NCBI RefSeq assembly: GCF_017875325.1
Contig: NZ_JAGGMN010000001.1
Coordinates: forward strand, 1,302,001 to 1,366,000
Source: Methanofollis sp. W23
Lineage (GTDB): Archaea; Halobacteriota; Methanomicrobia; Methanomicrobiales; Methanofollaceae
Length of the DNA: 64,000 bases
Reading direction: 5' to 3'
Part shown: positions 29,601 through 38,244 of the stretch, in pieces
How positions within the stretch are numbered: position 1 is the first letter of the stretch
Layout of the letters: each line of letters starts with the position of its first letter
Position numbers and translations under genes: made by a program
Notes under the pieces: model-generated
The model's database searches: none
Told to the model about the DNA's origin: nothing
The model's input: the letters and a program-made list of their open reading frames with translations, nothing else

Positions 29601-31113
29601 TCGTATAGCCCTTCTCTGCGAGGGCGGTGTTGAGCGTGGCTGGGTCGTCGTCATCGACCATTCCGACAAGCACCCTGAGGTCAACGCCACCCCAGGTGTT
29701 GGAGGAGTAGTCGGTGTACTCTGCAGGATGCTCGTTTGCAAGGTCGATGAATCCAGACCTGCTGACATTCTTCTCTTCGGCACCGCTGAGGTCGAACGAC
29801 CAGTCCGGCGGCGTCTCGACGGGGATCTCGACTGTTCCGTTTACTGCACCGTTTTCCGCAGTGATCGTCGTGGTGCCGGCAACCAGGGCCTCGAAGCACC
29901 CGGTCTCATTCACGGTACCGACCGTCTCGTTGCTGCTCGACCATGCGAAGGTGATGCCAGGCATCTCATTGCCTTCCTGGTCATAGGCGGTGGCGGTGAA
30001 CTGGTGTCCCTCGCCGGGGTACAGGACCTGTTCCGGTGCTGCAGAAACCTCGATGGTGGTCAGTTCCTGGGGAAGAGCCGTGACCGTGACCGCCGCGCTT
30101 CCTTCGACATCACCGCTCACAGCAAAGACTGTCGTCGTTCCTGAGGAGAGAGCCTCAAAATATCCAGTCTCATTGACTGTGCCGACCGTCTCATTACTGC
30201 TCGACCATGCAAAGGCGACCTCAGGCATCTCATTCCCGTCCTGGTCATAGCCCATTGCGGTGAAAGTCTGGTTCTCGTTGACGAGGAGGGTGGCAGTCTC
30301 GGGAGAGACAGTGATGGTAGTCAGCGTCGGTTCCGTCGGGGCAGGCACTCCGATGACGCTATATCCACTGCTCCCTGATCCGGCCACACGGTTCGTCCAG
30401 GAGATGCCTTCATCCTGGTTGGAAGCTTTGCAGTAGCCGTAGTTGTCAAAAGCCGCAAAGGTCTCCAGGTTCTCGAATGAGTAGTCAATCCTGACTGCAC
30501 CGAGGTCTGTCGTGTTTTCATCACCATAGAACTGCCCGAGGCAGAGGTCAATGAACATGAAATTGAAGGTGTTCTCAGTATCAGTCATGTCCTGGCCATA
30601 GAAGAAGGGATAGTCAGGCTGAGTGGATGGCCTCCAGATCTGCGGGCCATAGATGAAGTCTTCTTTGCCGAAGGATTCGTCAACAGCTCCTGCGACATAC
30701 TCCTTGTCATCTATAGAACCAGGTTCCCACCTGTATCCACTGGACTTGATATGGACAGCAAAGTCGTCAGGAATGGTCCCATTCACTGCAAGCAGCAGGA
30801 TGACTTCGTCATTATAGCCTCTGCCACCGGTGTTCGTGAGGTAGAAGGTGCCGGACTGGTCAGACGAGATCGTGACCTGACCACCTCTGACTGAAGCGTC
30901 ATTGGTGATGTGCATGGCATTCAGGCCCCCGCCATCACATTTGACATAGTAGGTGTCGTTCCCGAAGGTGTTAAATCGTGCATTTCCGTCGTTTGATACC
31001 TGCACATGGATGTGCCGGTAGTCGGTCAGCGGTTCGGCCGCTGCCGGTGTGATGACAAGAGTTAGCAGGAGGAGGAGCATCGCTGCAGCGATGACCATTC
31101 CCACTAACCTCAT
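26659..31113 (-). CDS. Giant surface protein with Ig-like, SUOX-fold-like and NosD beta-helix domains
   Basis: A 1484-residue secreted protein. A signal peptide is followed by the paired GGGLNAMHIT and EDFIYGPQIWRP domains (about 25-270). Next come two BIG2-type Ig-like domains (each with AFAWSSSNETVGTVNETG or a close variant), one SUOX-fold-like repeat with VGMVDDDDPATLN, and a third Ig-like domain. A NosD/CASH parallel beta-helix (about 660-1050; many NxFxxN turns) follows, with two PGF-pre-PGF-like domains and a Pro/Thr stalk ending in WFLSIAAIGALFLVKR. The frame is open to an ATG at 31182. I prefer 31113 because it begins a canonical signal peptide and fits the TATA box at 31208. The composition suggests adhesion or carbohydrate binding outside the cell. 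Confidence 0.8.
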   Translation of the reverse strand: MRLVGMVIAAAMLLLLLTLVITPAAAEPLTDYRHIHVQVSNDGNARFNTFGNDTYYVKCDGGGLNAMHITNDASVRGGQVTISSDQSGTFYLTNTGGRGYNDEVILLLAVNGTIPDDFAVHIKSSGYRWEPGSIDDKEYVAGAVDESFGKEDFIYGPQIWRPSTQPDYPFFYGQDMTDTENTFNFMFIDLCLGQFYGDENTTDLGAVRIDYSFENLETFAAFDNYGYCKASNQDEGISWTNRVAGSGSSGYSVIGVPAPTEPTLTTITVSPETATLLVNENQTFTAMGYDQDGNEMPEVAFAWSSSNETVGTVNETGYFEALSSGTTTVFAVSGDVEGSAAVTVTALPQELTTIEVSAAPEQVLYPGEGHQFTATAYDQEGNEMPGITFAWSSSNETVGTVNETGCFEALVAGTTTITAENGAVNGTVEIPVETPPDWSFDLSGAEEKNVSRSGFIDLANEHPAEYTDYSSNTWGGVDLRVLVGMVDDDDPATLNTALAEKGYTIIVKGERRSRPFTLEIPSTDLIGEKQMVVANTMNGQEIRPGTFGREVYWPLKFLGGSREISALTEIELSLPKPSEIRVTPSEAVLKVGETATFSAETFDQYGNAIPDTPFAWSTDDESLGTIDENGLFTAVAGGSLNVTATYAGATGTAAVRVVPAGHEPATLYIDASGSGDYTTIQDAVTAAYDWDTIVVRDGTYNETVTVDKCLTIRSENGPEKTILNAPDPTAKVLLITTKDVTISDLTITGSSQSYRGLAVLVKDVEGVTFSGNIIKNNWNALFFDGCSGCVVRDNTFVKNAFGVHCERTSDSTIVGNEGVDNNYGAYILNGCTGLTVSGNTFTGGATGINIGRECTDNLVAENTLCHISSTGIRIDGAENRFTNNTIDDIPFYGIYLQNTGDNVFTGNVINASARAVGLIGGYNNVFVGNVFSNPTYWALYLGGATTKDNVFYLNDFVNVPTPTSAEVKQVWLSPEPVTYTYEGNTYTARLGNYWDTYTGVDKEGDGIGDEVYQIDGVNEQFGPLVKPKENYLVSAQPENGTASGKVSLKVPGCTFSAGEGGKKIAVDTSLVDSTLSDDGSEVTIYRGAYTLVFMTDGSATMAGGQITGNVTGISLIPRQLVLESAEAGLVGGSMVVNLTALPEDAVLAATLSVHPSAGVESAFTRTLNKQGLKNRGIASLLHVEKTGLEDGAEIANATIVMNVSKAWVDAVGGPGNVRILRLGEDGRSSVLNTICAGLNDQYGYGFCADSPEGLCDFGLVAVTNAAAPPASHSSSSSSGGSSNVAAISGSIPAGESQTFAVSKTAITRITVEAYDAIDDLLVTVQKASLTKDVPAPEGPTYQLIETALYHTDASAIDTVTLEFAVPTTWLKEHDLSTGKIVLLGYENDGWKPLKTTFVKEENGQALYSAEASGFSYFAIASGETTSATGQADETETPTPVVTDTPAPVEETTVPAKAAPTTQKSPVPWFLSIAAIGALFLVKRD

Positions 31114-31207
31114 GGATTTTCGTTGATCATCAAACAAGTAAATCGCTCCATATATCAGATTAAACAATAAAATGAGCAACAATAATGCCAGATATGGCAG
31201 AATGTCC

Positions 31208-31218
31208 CTTATAAAATT
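31208..31218 (-). promoter_or_regulatory. TATA box for the giant surface gene
   Basis: On the minus strand AATTTTATAAG stands in a strongly AT-rich segment. Initiation about 25 bases on, near 31187, would give a leader of about 70 nt to the ATG at 31113. A second TATA-like site (GATATATGG) lies near 31150. Confidence 0.45.
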
Positions 31219-31643
31219 CTTAATGTTCGATCAATTAAAGATTGTTACTTGATGTCATAGGTAAATTAAATAAGATTAACTTACTTGAATTCAGGGAGAC
31301 TGAGGTTTTTACTTCATATTAAGGATGAAAATAACATGAATCACGACAAACAAGAGCGCCAGGGAGACCCGCGTCGTCTGAACCAGCGCGGTGATTCGAA
31401 GATAGGATCTGGAGAGTTCCTCTTGATGCCCCTCTTTGACGGGAGACTGGCCGCTTGATGATCTCCAATCTTCTCAACTCCTTCCGGTCGTCCTCCCAAC
31501 CTCCCCAACTGGTGAGAGACGAAAAATAGTATTCTCTCATTTGAATCATCTAAAGAACTTTTTCCAACCCTGAATTTATAGAACTCATCACTCATTCCTG
31601 ATATCAGAGTGACTCAATCGCCTTCCCAGATCGATCGTGCCAG
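31219..31643. other. AT-rich upstream region, no gene seen
   Basis: This is promoter-distal AT-rich DNA upstream of the giant surface gene, followed by GC-mixed sequence. I see no conserved protein, RNA or clear repeat between 31320 and 31640. Confidence 0.4.
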
Positions 31644-31834
31644 GGCTCTATCGAAAATTTTCATAAGTTCCTTCCAGCCGCATCCCCTGGACTCCAACGA
31701 TGACAATAGGGAGGGAAGGCACAATTAATGGACCTGAAGAGAGATTTACCGACCTCGGCCTATCGTGTAGCGGGGGGCCCGGGGGGCGGCACGCCCCCCG
31801 CAGAGATAGTCACTGTAAGGATTTCTACAGAACC
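31644..31834. mobile_element. Decayed miniature element, copy B
   Basis: The right half is clear: the palindromic 'ggggggcggcacgcccccc' block near 31780-31800 and the end GGATTTCTACAGAACC (31819-31834) match the right ends of the copies at 41484 and 48819. The left end is only loosely preserved (GGCTCTATCGAAAATTTTC at 31644), so the left boundary is tentative and no target duplication is visible. Confidence 0.45.
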
Positions 31835-32343
31835 GAAAATAGGGTATTCATACCGATGAGTCCCTCTTCCCCAAAAGGGGAGAGGACAGGGGATGCCCCC
31901 GGGGGCAGATAATGGAGGGTCTAAACCTTGAGACCGGCCAGGACGATGATAGCAGTGCAATGGTCTTCATGAAACCAGGGATATTATACCCGATTTCCGC
32001 CTGGCCCGAGGATTCATGGAGTGTAAGTCTGCCCCCAGACCCCTGTACGTGAGTGTCTCCCCTCAAAGGTGTGTGGTCTGCCTATTTGTTCAAGGATGTT
32101 GATTGACCTCTGATGCCAATCAAACAATTATGTTTAATGTCGGGGGATGAAATATAGTTTTCGCTTTGTCCCTGTGCCCGAGGAAAATCCATTTTTATCG
32201 GCCCAATTTGGAAAATATGTATACATCGCACCAATAACGCAGGCGGGACCGCACGAGTTAACCGCCAATCGTTAATCCTGGCGACAGATCAATATCATAA
32301 TATCGCTCCATACCAAAAGATATGACATTAAGGCTGTGGTCCT
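31835..32343. other. Intergenic region and leader of the MoxR operon
   Basis: No gene is seen. The distal part has repeat-like GC-rich phrases (near 31855-31915). From about 32080 the sequence becomes AT-richer and non-repetitive, and it probably holds the operon promoter, with a weak TATA-like site (ATCATAATATCG) near 32293-32304. Confidence 0.4.
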
Positions 32344-33339
32344 GTGCAGAATAACACAATACAGACAGAAGAAGGAACCGCACAGATACAGGAATGCAGA
32401 GACGCCCTCATACAGGTAAAAAAGGAGATGCAACAGGTGATCGTCGGGCAGGAGGAGACGATCAGAGACCTCCTCACCGCCCTCGTCGCGGGGGGCAACG
32501 TCCTCCTCGAAGGAGTGCCGGGCCTGGCAAAGACCCTCACCGTCCGGACACTCGCCGCCTGCACCGCCTGCTCATTCGCGCGCATCCAGTTCACCCCTGA
32601 CCTCCTCCCCTCGGACATCACCGGCACGACCGTCTACCGCCAGCACGACGGCGTCTTCTCCCTGGTGAAAGGACCGGTCTTCCACCACATCGTGCTGGCA
32701 GACGAGATCAACCGCGCCCCGCCGAAGGTCCAGTCGGCCCTCCTCGAGGCGATGCAGGAGCGGCAGGTCACCATCCAGGGTGAGACCTGCGCCCTGCCCG
32801 ATCCCTTCTTCGTCCTGGCCACCCAGAACCCGATCGAGTCCGAAGGGACCTACCCCCTCCCCGAGGCCCAGACCGACCGCTTCCTCTTCAAACTCATCAT
32901 GGACTATCCAGGAGTGGAGGACGAGGTCGAGATCCTCGACCGGTTTGCCGCCAGGACCGAGGTCGCCCCCGCCTGCATCCTCGGCGTTCCTGAACTCAAG
33001 ACGATCCAGGCCACCGCGCGCGCCGTCCGCGCCGACCCGGCGGTGCGAGAATACGCCGCCAGGATCGTGGACGCCACCCGACACCCGGACAGGTATGCCC
33101 TCGAGAGCGGGGAGTACATCGAGTGGGGCGCCTCGCCGCGTGCCACCCTCTCGCTGGTGCTGGGGGCCAAGGCCCGCGCCCTCCTGGAGGGGCGTGCCTA
33201 CATTGTCCCCCACGACATCAAGGCCGTCGCCCACAATGCCCTGCGCCACCGCATCCTCCTCACCTACACCGCAGACGCCTGCGGGATCAGGAGTGATGCG
33301 ATCATCGACGAGGTGCTCGGCGTCGTCGAGGTGCCATGA
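32344..33339 (+). CDS. MoxR-type AAA+ ATPase
   Basis: A 331-residue AAA+ ATPase of the MoxR family, acting as a chaperone-like partner of VWA proteins. Walker A is GVPGLAKT (about residues 59-66), Walker B is IVLADEINRA, and sensor 1 lies around FFVLATQNPIESEGTYPLPEAQ-type sequence. The C-terminal lid region IEWGASPRATLSLVLGAKA is typical. The frame begins with GTG at 32344; there is no ATG upstream, and the next ATG would cut into the ATPase N-terminal helix. Its stop overlaps the DUF58 start as ATGA. It is the first gene of a four-gene operon. Confidence 0.9.
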   Translation: MQNNTIQTEEGTAQIQECRDALIQVKKEMQQVIVGQEETIRDLLTALVAGGNVLLEGVPGLAKTLTVRTLAACTACSFARIQFTPDLLPSDITGTTVYRQHDGVFSLVKGPVFHHIVLADEINRAPPKVQSALLEAMQERQVTIQGETCALPDPFFVLATQNPIESEGTYPLPEAQTDRFLFKLIMDYPGVEDEVEILDRFAARTEVAPACILGVPELKTIQATARAVRADPAVREYAARIVDATRHPDRYALESGEYIEWGASPRATLSLVLGAKARALLEGRAYIVPHDIKAVAHNALRHRILLTYTADACGIRSDAIIDEVLGVVEVP

Positions 33340-34202
33340 TGGAGACAGTCGCCGACCTGATCGCACGGGTGAGACCGGTGCCGCTGATGGCCCTCCTCGA
33401 GGCCGGCGGCACCTTTGCGGGCGGGCACCGCTCCCCCCTCATCGGACAGGGGATCGAGTTTGCCGGGATCAGGGCCTATGTCCCGGGCGACGACGTCCGC
33501 GCCATCGACTGGAAGGTCACCGCCCGTCGTGCGGATCCATATGTGAGGGTCTTCACCGAAGACCGGGAGATGAGCCTGTACATCGCCGTCGACTGCTCGG
33601 CCTCAGGAGGTTATGCCGGGGCCGGGCAGAAAGACCGGACGATCATCGACGCGGCCGCGGCCCTCGTCCTCGGCGCCGAGTCGTGCGGCGACCGGGTGGG
33701 GCTCTGCCTCTTCTCCGACAAGATGGAAAACCTCATCCCGGCACGCCGGGGACGGCGACATGTGGCCGTCCTCCTCTCCGCCCTGCGTGCGCGGATGCCC
33801 TTCACCGGCCGCACCGACCTCCAGGCCGCGCTTGGCGCCCTTGCCCCGTCCCTTCCCCCCCTGAGCACCGTCCTCATCATCTCAGACTTTGCCTCCCCTC
33901 CTTTCATAAAGGCCCTGAAGGCACTCAGGGGGAAGCACCGGGTGGTGCTCCTCAGCGTCGCCGATCCCCATGAACAGGAACTTCCCGACCTCGGCCTCCT
34001 CTCTCTCGAAGACATCGAGAGCGGGGAACAGGTAATCGTCGACACCTCAGACCCGGCCGTCAGGCAGCGTTTCCGTGAGGCCTCGGTCGGACGCACACAC
34101 GACCTGGCCATGGCCGCCGGCGAGTGCATGACCCCGCTGATCCCACTCACGGCAGGGGACGACCTTGGTGAGGCGTTGATAAGAGCGCGGGGGTGGCACT
34201 GA
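33336..34202 (+). CDS. DUF58 domain protein
   Basis: A 288-residue protein with the DUF58 signature GIEFAGIRAYVPGDDVRAID followed by WKVTARR, and a VWA-like fold (YIAVDCSAS, then DRVGLCLFSD). DUF58 proteins accompany MoxR ATPases and are thought to help assemble or regulate membrane complexes. No membrane segment is seen. Translation is coupled on both sides: it starts in the ATGA overlap with moxR, and the next gene begins with GTG immediately after its TGA. Confidence 0.85.
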   Translation: MMETVADLIARVRPVPLMALLEAGGTFAGGHRSPLIGQGIEFAGIRAYVPGDDVRAIDWKVTARRADPYVRVFTEDREMSLYIAVDCSASGGYAGAGQKDRTIIDAAAALVLGAESCGDRVGLCLFSDKMENLIPARRGRRHVAVLLSALRARMPFTGRTDLQAALGALAPSLPPLSTVLIISDFASPPFIKALKALRGKHRVVLLSVADPHEQELPDLGLLSLEDIESGEQVIVDTSDPAVRQRFREASVGRTHDLAMAAGECMTPLIPLTAGDDLGEALIRARGWH

Positions 34203-35153
34203 GTGGCAGGGTTTTCTCATCCCCTCTGGCTCCTCGCTCTCCTCGGCCTGCCGGCCCTGTACCTTCTCTACCTCAGGGCAGAGAAGACACGGAAGAGAGA
34301 GGCCCTCCTCTTCTCAGGAGTGTCCACCGCTAAGGAGGCGATCGCGGATACGAAACCCTCAAGGCGGCCTCGGATCCTCTTCCTCCTCACCCTCCTCGCG
34401 ATCGCCCTCCTGATCACCGGCCTCGCCGCCCCCCACCTGCCACTGGAAGGGATGCATGAAGGGGTCTCAGTGGTGCTCGCGATCGATACCTCAGGAAGCA
34501 TGGCAGCGACCGACTACCCACCAGACCGTCTCTCGTCTGCAAAGTCAGCCGCAGAAAAACTGCTCGACGGACTGGAGCGCGAGGACTACGCCGGCGTCGT
34601 TACCTTCGAGAACGGTGCGATGAGCGCCGCCTATCTCTCGCCAGACCACGACCGCGTCGTCGGAAAACTCAGGGCCATCAAACTCAAGGACGGCCCCACC
34701 GCCCTCGGCGACGGCCTCGCCCTCGCCGTGGACATGGCCGACGCCATCCCGAACCGGAAAAAGATCGTGGTCCTCCTCTCAGACGGGATGAACAACGCAG
34801 GCATCATCTCCCCGACGCAGGCCGCCGGGTTTGCCGTGGAGCGGGGCGTGCAGGTCTACACCGTCGGCCTCGGGTCCTCTGGGCCGGTTGCTCTCGGGAC
34901 CGCAGAGGACGGCTCCACTCACTATGCCCGCCTCGACGAAAAGACACTCAGGGAAGTGGCGAGCACGACCGGCGGGATATATTTCAGGTCAGTCGACGGC
35001 GACACCCTCCAGGAGATCTATGCCGCCCTCCCTGACGAGATCGAGCGGGAACCCGAGGAGACCGATGTCGCCTGGGCCTTCTTCTTTACAGCCATCCTCG
35101 TTCTCCTTGCTGAATGCTGGCTGCGATATGGAAGGGGGAGGATCCTCCCATGA
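34203..35153 (+). CDS. VWA-domain membrane protein, BatA-like
   Basis: A 316-residue membrane protein. It has an N-terminal hydrophobic segment (about 5-25), a second TM (about 58-78), an exterior von Willebrand A domain with an intact MIDAS (AIDTSGSMAATD, then GPTALGDGL, then LLSDGMNN) and a C-terminal TM (about 290-308). This is the BatA/BatB layout of the Bacteroides aerotolerance-type operon. The start is GTG at 34203, directly after the DUF58 stop, and keeps the conserved FSHPLWLLALLGLPALYLL N-terminus. Confidence 0.85.
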   Translation: MAGFSHPLWLLALLGLPALYLLYLRAEKTRKREALLFSGVSTAKEAIADTKPSRRPRILFLLTLLAIALLITGLAAPHLPLEGMHEGVSVVLAIDTSGSMAATDYPPDRLSSAKSAAEKLLDGLEREDYAGVVTFENGAMSAAYLSPDHDRVVGKLRAIKLKDGPTALGDGLALAVDMADAIPNRKKIVVLLSDGMNNAGIISPTQAAGFAVERGVQVYTVGLGSSGPVALGTAEDGSTHYARLDEKTLREVASTTGGIYFRSVDGDTLQEIYAALPDEIEREPEETDVAWAFFFTAILVLLAECWLRYGRGRILP

Positions 35154-36619
35154 CCAGGCGGTTCATCCTTGTCCTTCTCCTCCTCTTCGCCGTCGTGGCC
35201 TGCAGCGCCGAAGCGGCGGGGGAGGTCACCCTCTCAGCCCCGCAGAGCGATTACGTCTTCCAGATCGGGGAGACCGGAGAGATCACGCTCGACGTCGCCA
35301 GTTCCTTCGGGGCCGAGGTGCCTGGCACCCTCACCGTGGCACTGAGACCGACCGATGGAACAGTCGGTGCCGGACGGAACCAGGTACGGAGCATCAAGGT
35401 CGGGAGCGGGGAACGCACCCTCGCCGTTACGCTCGGCACCTCTGAGATCCCCGCGACCTTCGGGCTCGCGGTCACCTTCGAGTACGAGGGGAAGGCGGCG
35501 CACCTCTCAGGGGTGACCGTCCGCTTTGTCGAGGAGATCACTGATGAAGAGACCCAGTCCGAGCAGGAAGCCAGGGTGACTTCGGTCGAGACATCGGCGG
35601 CGCAGTCGCAGGAAGGGACCGGCGGCAGCCAGAACACCGCCTCGACCGCCGACCGGATGGTCCAGGCCGGTCAGATGCCGCAGGACGCCGACGCCCTCAG
35701 GGCCGGGATGGCAGAGGAGGACCAGCAGATCAGGGAAGCACAGGACGACCTCCTCGCCAGGGTGATGGCCGACCCCGTAGTCCTGCGCCTTGACCACCGG
35801 TTGAAGATCGACGGCTTCGAGCAGGCCGGGCAGGAGGGCGAGCCTGAGAGTGGGGAGTTTACGCTCACCTATCTGCGGGGCGAAGGTGAAGAGGCCAGGA
35901 TCGACGGTGTGATGGCCGACGACCTCGCCTATGCCTGCCTGACCTCGGCCTCTCCCCTCCAGATCCCCGGCCTTGTGGCCGGGAACCAGACCTTCCAGGA
36001 GTACGCCGGTCAGGTGACCGGGGAGGGACTTGCCCGCGGCAGGACGGTCATGAACCTCACCCCAGAGGAACAGTTTTATTCCTTCTCGTACGGCGATGGG
36101 ACCGCAGAGATTCATGTCACGCTCTTCGGGGGAGCGGTCAGAGAGGTCACCCTCGACTGGCAGATGAACTGGCTCCCGCTCATCGGGCTGATGGCCGGAT
36201 GCATCCTCCTGCTGGCAGCGGCCTACACAGCCTCCAGGCGGCGGCACGAGAAGACTCCGTCTCCCCTCCCTCCAGAAGAAGAGAAGCCCACGCCGCCCCC
36301 CGGACCCTCCCCTCTCGCCCTCCTTGCCAGGGCCGAGGCCGACTATGAAGCCGGCGAGGAGGTGCAGGCCTACCGGGGGGCGGCGCGGGCCCTCAGGGAG
36401 CAGGTCTCCATGACCCATGGCGCAGGCACCGAACTCACCGACGAAGAGACGATCGCCCTCCTCTCTGAGGCCGATCCCACGACGGCAACGGTCAGAGAGG
36501 CACTCTCAAAATGCAGCAGAGTTTCTTTTGGCGGGAGGTCTCCAGAAAAGACTGAATTCATATCGATTGTCAGGGTGATCAGGGAGATCATCACGAAAAA
36601 TAATGGAGAAGTTCAATGA
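35150..36619 (+). CDS. Bat-operon membrane protein with secreted beta-rich domain
   Basis: A 489-residue protein with a signal peptide (about 1-23), a long exterior region and one TM (about 342-362, LPLIGLMAGCILLLAAAYTA). The exterior part begins with a beta-rich domain reminiscent of BatD. The cytoplasmic tail has a Pro-rich linker and a helical domain (ALLARAEADYEAGEEVQAYR), probably contacting the MoxR/DUF58 partners. I chose the ATG at 35150 because it overlaps the preceding stop as ATGA and begins a clean signal peptide (MTRRFILVLLLLFAVVAC). It ends the operon. Assignment to BatD is by context rather than strong similarity. Confidence 0.65.
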   Translation: MTRRFILVLLLLFAVVACSAEAAGEVTLSAPQSDYVFQIGETGEITLDVASSFGAEVPGTLTVALRPTDGTVGAGRNQVRSIKVGSGERTLAVTLGTSEIPATFGLAVTFEYEGKAAHLSGVTVRFVEEITDEETQSEQEARVTSVETSAAQSQEGTGGSQNTASTADRMVQAGQMPQDADALRAGMAEEDQQIREAQDDLLARVMADPVVLRLDHRLKIDGFEQAGQEGEPESGEFTLTYLRGEGEEARIDGVMADDLAYACLTSASPLQIPGLVAGNQTFQEYAGQVTGEGLARGRTVMNLTPEEQFYSFSYGDGTAEIHVTLFGGAVREVTLDWQMNWLPLIGLMAGCILLLAAAYTASRRRHEKTPSPLPPEEEKPTPPPGPSPLALLARAEADYEAGEEVQAYRGAARALREQVSMTHGAGTELTDEETIALLSEADPTTATVREALSKCSRVSFGGRSPEKTEFISIVRVIREIITKNNGEVQ

Positions 36620-36737
36620 CTCTATTGAACATCCATCCTCCCCCACACTTCCAAAATGAAATGATTTCACCGAGAATTCCGGGATTAAATCCTGCATCCT
36701 TATTATCCATCCACGCGAAAAAGTACACCAGATTACT

Positions 36738-37442
36738 ATGACAGTCTACGTAGCCATGGACGACACCGACAACCTCACCTCCCGTGGGACCGGGAGACTC
36801 GCCAGAGCGGTTGCCGCGACCCTCTCCAGAGAATATAATGTCTACGGCGTCACACGCCACCAGCTCTTCGTCGACGACGCGATCCCCTATACCTCGCACA
36901 ACTCCTGTGCCGTCATCCACCTCCCCCATGCCGAGAAACAGGACGTCCCTGCGATCTTCGCGATCGCAGAGAAGTGCATGCTCGACGACTTTGTCGAGGG
37001 GAGCGACCCCGGACTTGCCGTCGCCTCTGCCAACCAGGTGACGCCTGCTCTCATCGCATTCGGGAAAGATGCCAAGGCGAATGTGCTCACGCAGGAGACG
37101 GCGCGAAACCTTGCACAGAACCTTGACATCATGCTCAAGGGACTCGGCGGAACCGAGGACGGGGTCATCGGGTCCATGGCAGGGATCGGGCTTGCCCGTG
37201 CCGGGAACGACGGGCGGTTCCTCCAGGTCGGGAAGATCAGGGAGATCACCGGCCTGTGCACCGCCGCCGAACTTTTCGAGGCCGGGATCGACGCGATCAT
37301 CACCCGGGACGGCCGGCAGATCACAGAGGGGGTCATCGAGGCCCCTGAAGGAAAATCAGTAAAGCCCTGCCCGATCGGCGGCTGGATCGTCCTCATCGTC
37401 GATGAACAGGACGGGCACCTCATCCCTGTGAAAAGAGATTAA
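36738..37442 (+). CDS. TiaS N-terminal-domain-like protein
   Basis: A 234-residue protein beginning MTVYVAMDDTDNLTSRGTGR, the double-aspartate motif of the kinase-like domain of tRNA(Ile2) agmatinylcytidine synthetase. It lacks the OB-fold and zinc-ribbon domains of TiaS (about 400 residues or more), so it is not that enzyme. Short relatives occur in methanogens with unassigned function. Further motifs include GSDPGLAVASANQVTPALIA and GVIGSMAGIGLARAGNDGRF. It is followed after one base by the secreted protein at 37444, so it may be part of the ECF transporter operon. Confidence 0.65.
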   Translation: MTVYVAMDDTDNLTSRGTGRLARAVAATLSREYNVYGVTRHQLFVDDAIPYTSHNSCAVIHLPHAEKQDVPAIFAIAEKCMLDDFVEGSDPGLAVASANQVTPALIAFGKDAKANVLTQETARNLAQNLDIMLKGLGGTEDGVIGSMAGIGLARAGNDGRFLQVGKIREITGLCTAAELFEAGIDAIITRDGRQITEGVIEAPEGKSVKPCPIGGWIVLIVDEQDGHLIPVKRD

Positions 37443-37443
37443 G

Positions 37444-38244
37444 ATGGAATTTCGTACCAGAGTCGTCGTTGCCTTTGCGCTCCTCATCGCAATCGCAGCA
37501 GCGGCTCTGGCAGTCCAGTTCTCTGCCGAAGGGCTTTACGGCCCTGAGACCGGCCTCGAACCCCCGGTCAGTTCAGACATGACCTTCTCGCGGGCCGACT
37601 TCATCTACGGCCCGCAGGACTGGCGCCCGTACCTCATCCCCCTCTCCCTCAACACCCTCCCTGCCGCAGACGATACGAGAGAGTGGTACTTCATGTTTGT
37701 CAGGGTGAACGAGACCCCGCAGGGTGGAAACCCCGCCCTATACACCCTCCGCTCCGTCGCCGTCGACTACGCCTTCAACGACCTCTCAGGGACCGCGTCC
37801 TTCTACCTGTACGGGAAAAAATTCGGGAGCGGGAGGGCATGGACCAGCAGACAGGACGGTTATGGGTCCTCCGGCTTCCTCGTCACCGGGACAGCCGAGC
37901 CAGGCCGCGGGATGCCCCAGGCCTCCCCACTCAGGCACACCGGCGAGTGGGTAGAGATGAGGCTTGCCAATGTCCACGGCCTCGGGCCTGACGAGATCCC
38001 CACCTCAACCGTCTCTCTCTGGTTCCCGCAAAACAAAGTGGGGCAGGACGCCCTTCATATCACCACCGACCCTGCAGAGCGCAAGGGCCAGGTCACCACC
38101 GACGCCCCGACCTCAGGGCGTTTCTATATCACCCACACCGGGGGGAGCCGTGTCGGAGCTGTGTATCTCCTTGTCGCTGTGGACCAACCCCAGCCGGACT
38201 CCTTCTCGCTCAGGCTTCAGACCAGTACAGAGGCGGTATCATGA
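37444..38244 (+). CDS. Secreted two-domain protein linked to an ECF transporter (swapped domain order)
   Basis: A 266-residue exported protein with an N-terminal hydrophobic signal or anchor (about 6-24). The first domain has DFIYGPQDWRPY, VAVDYAFNDLSGTASFYLYG and QDGYGSSGFLVTG. The second has GQDALHITTDPAERKGQVTT and GRFYITHTGGSR. The same two domains occur in the large surface proteins at 24273 and 26659, but there the LHIT domain precedes the YGPQ domain. There is no C-terminal anchor. Its stop overlaps the start of the S component as ATGA, so a role as an exterior partner or ligand scavenger of the transporter is a reasonable inference. The ligand is unknown. Confidence 0.7.
   Translation: MEFRTRVVVAFALLIAIAAAALAVQFSAEGLYGPETGLEPPVSSDMTFSRADFIYGPQDWRPYLIPLSLNTLPAADDTREWYFMFVRVNETPQGGNPALYTLRSVAVDYAFNDLSGTASFYLYGKKFGSGRAWTSRQDGYGSSGFLVTGTAEPGRGMPQASPLRHTGEWVEMRLANVHGLGPDEIPTSTVSLWFPQNKVGQDALHITTDPAERKGQVTTDAPTSGRFYITHTGGSRVGAVYLLVAVDQPQPDSFSLRLQTSTEAVS

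Noticed and set aside
32780-33973. Open frame of about 397 codons on the plus strand
   Set aside because: It is an alternate frame across moxR and the DUF58 gene with an Arg/Pro/Ser-rich composition typical of a shadow frame.
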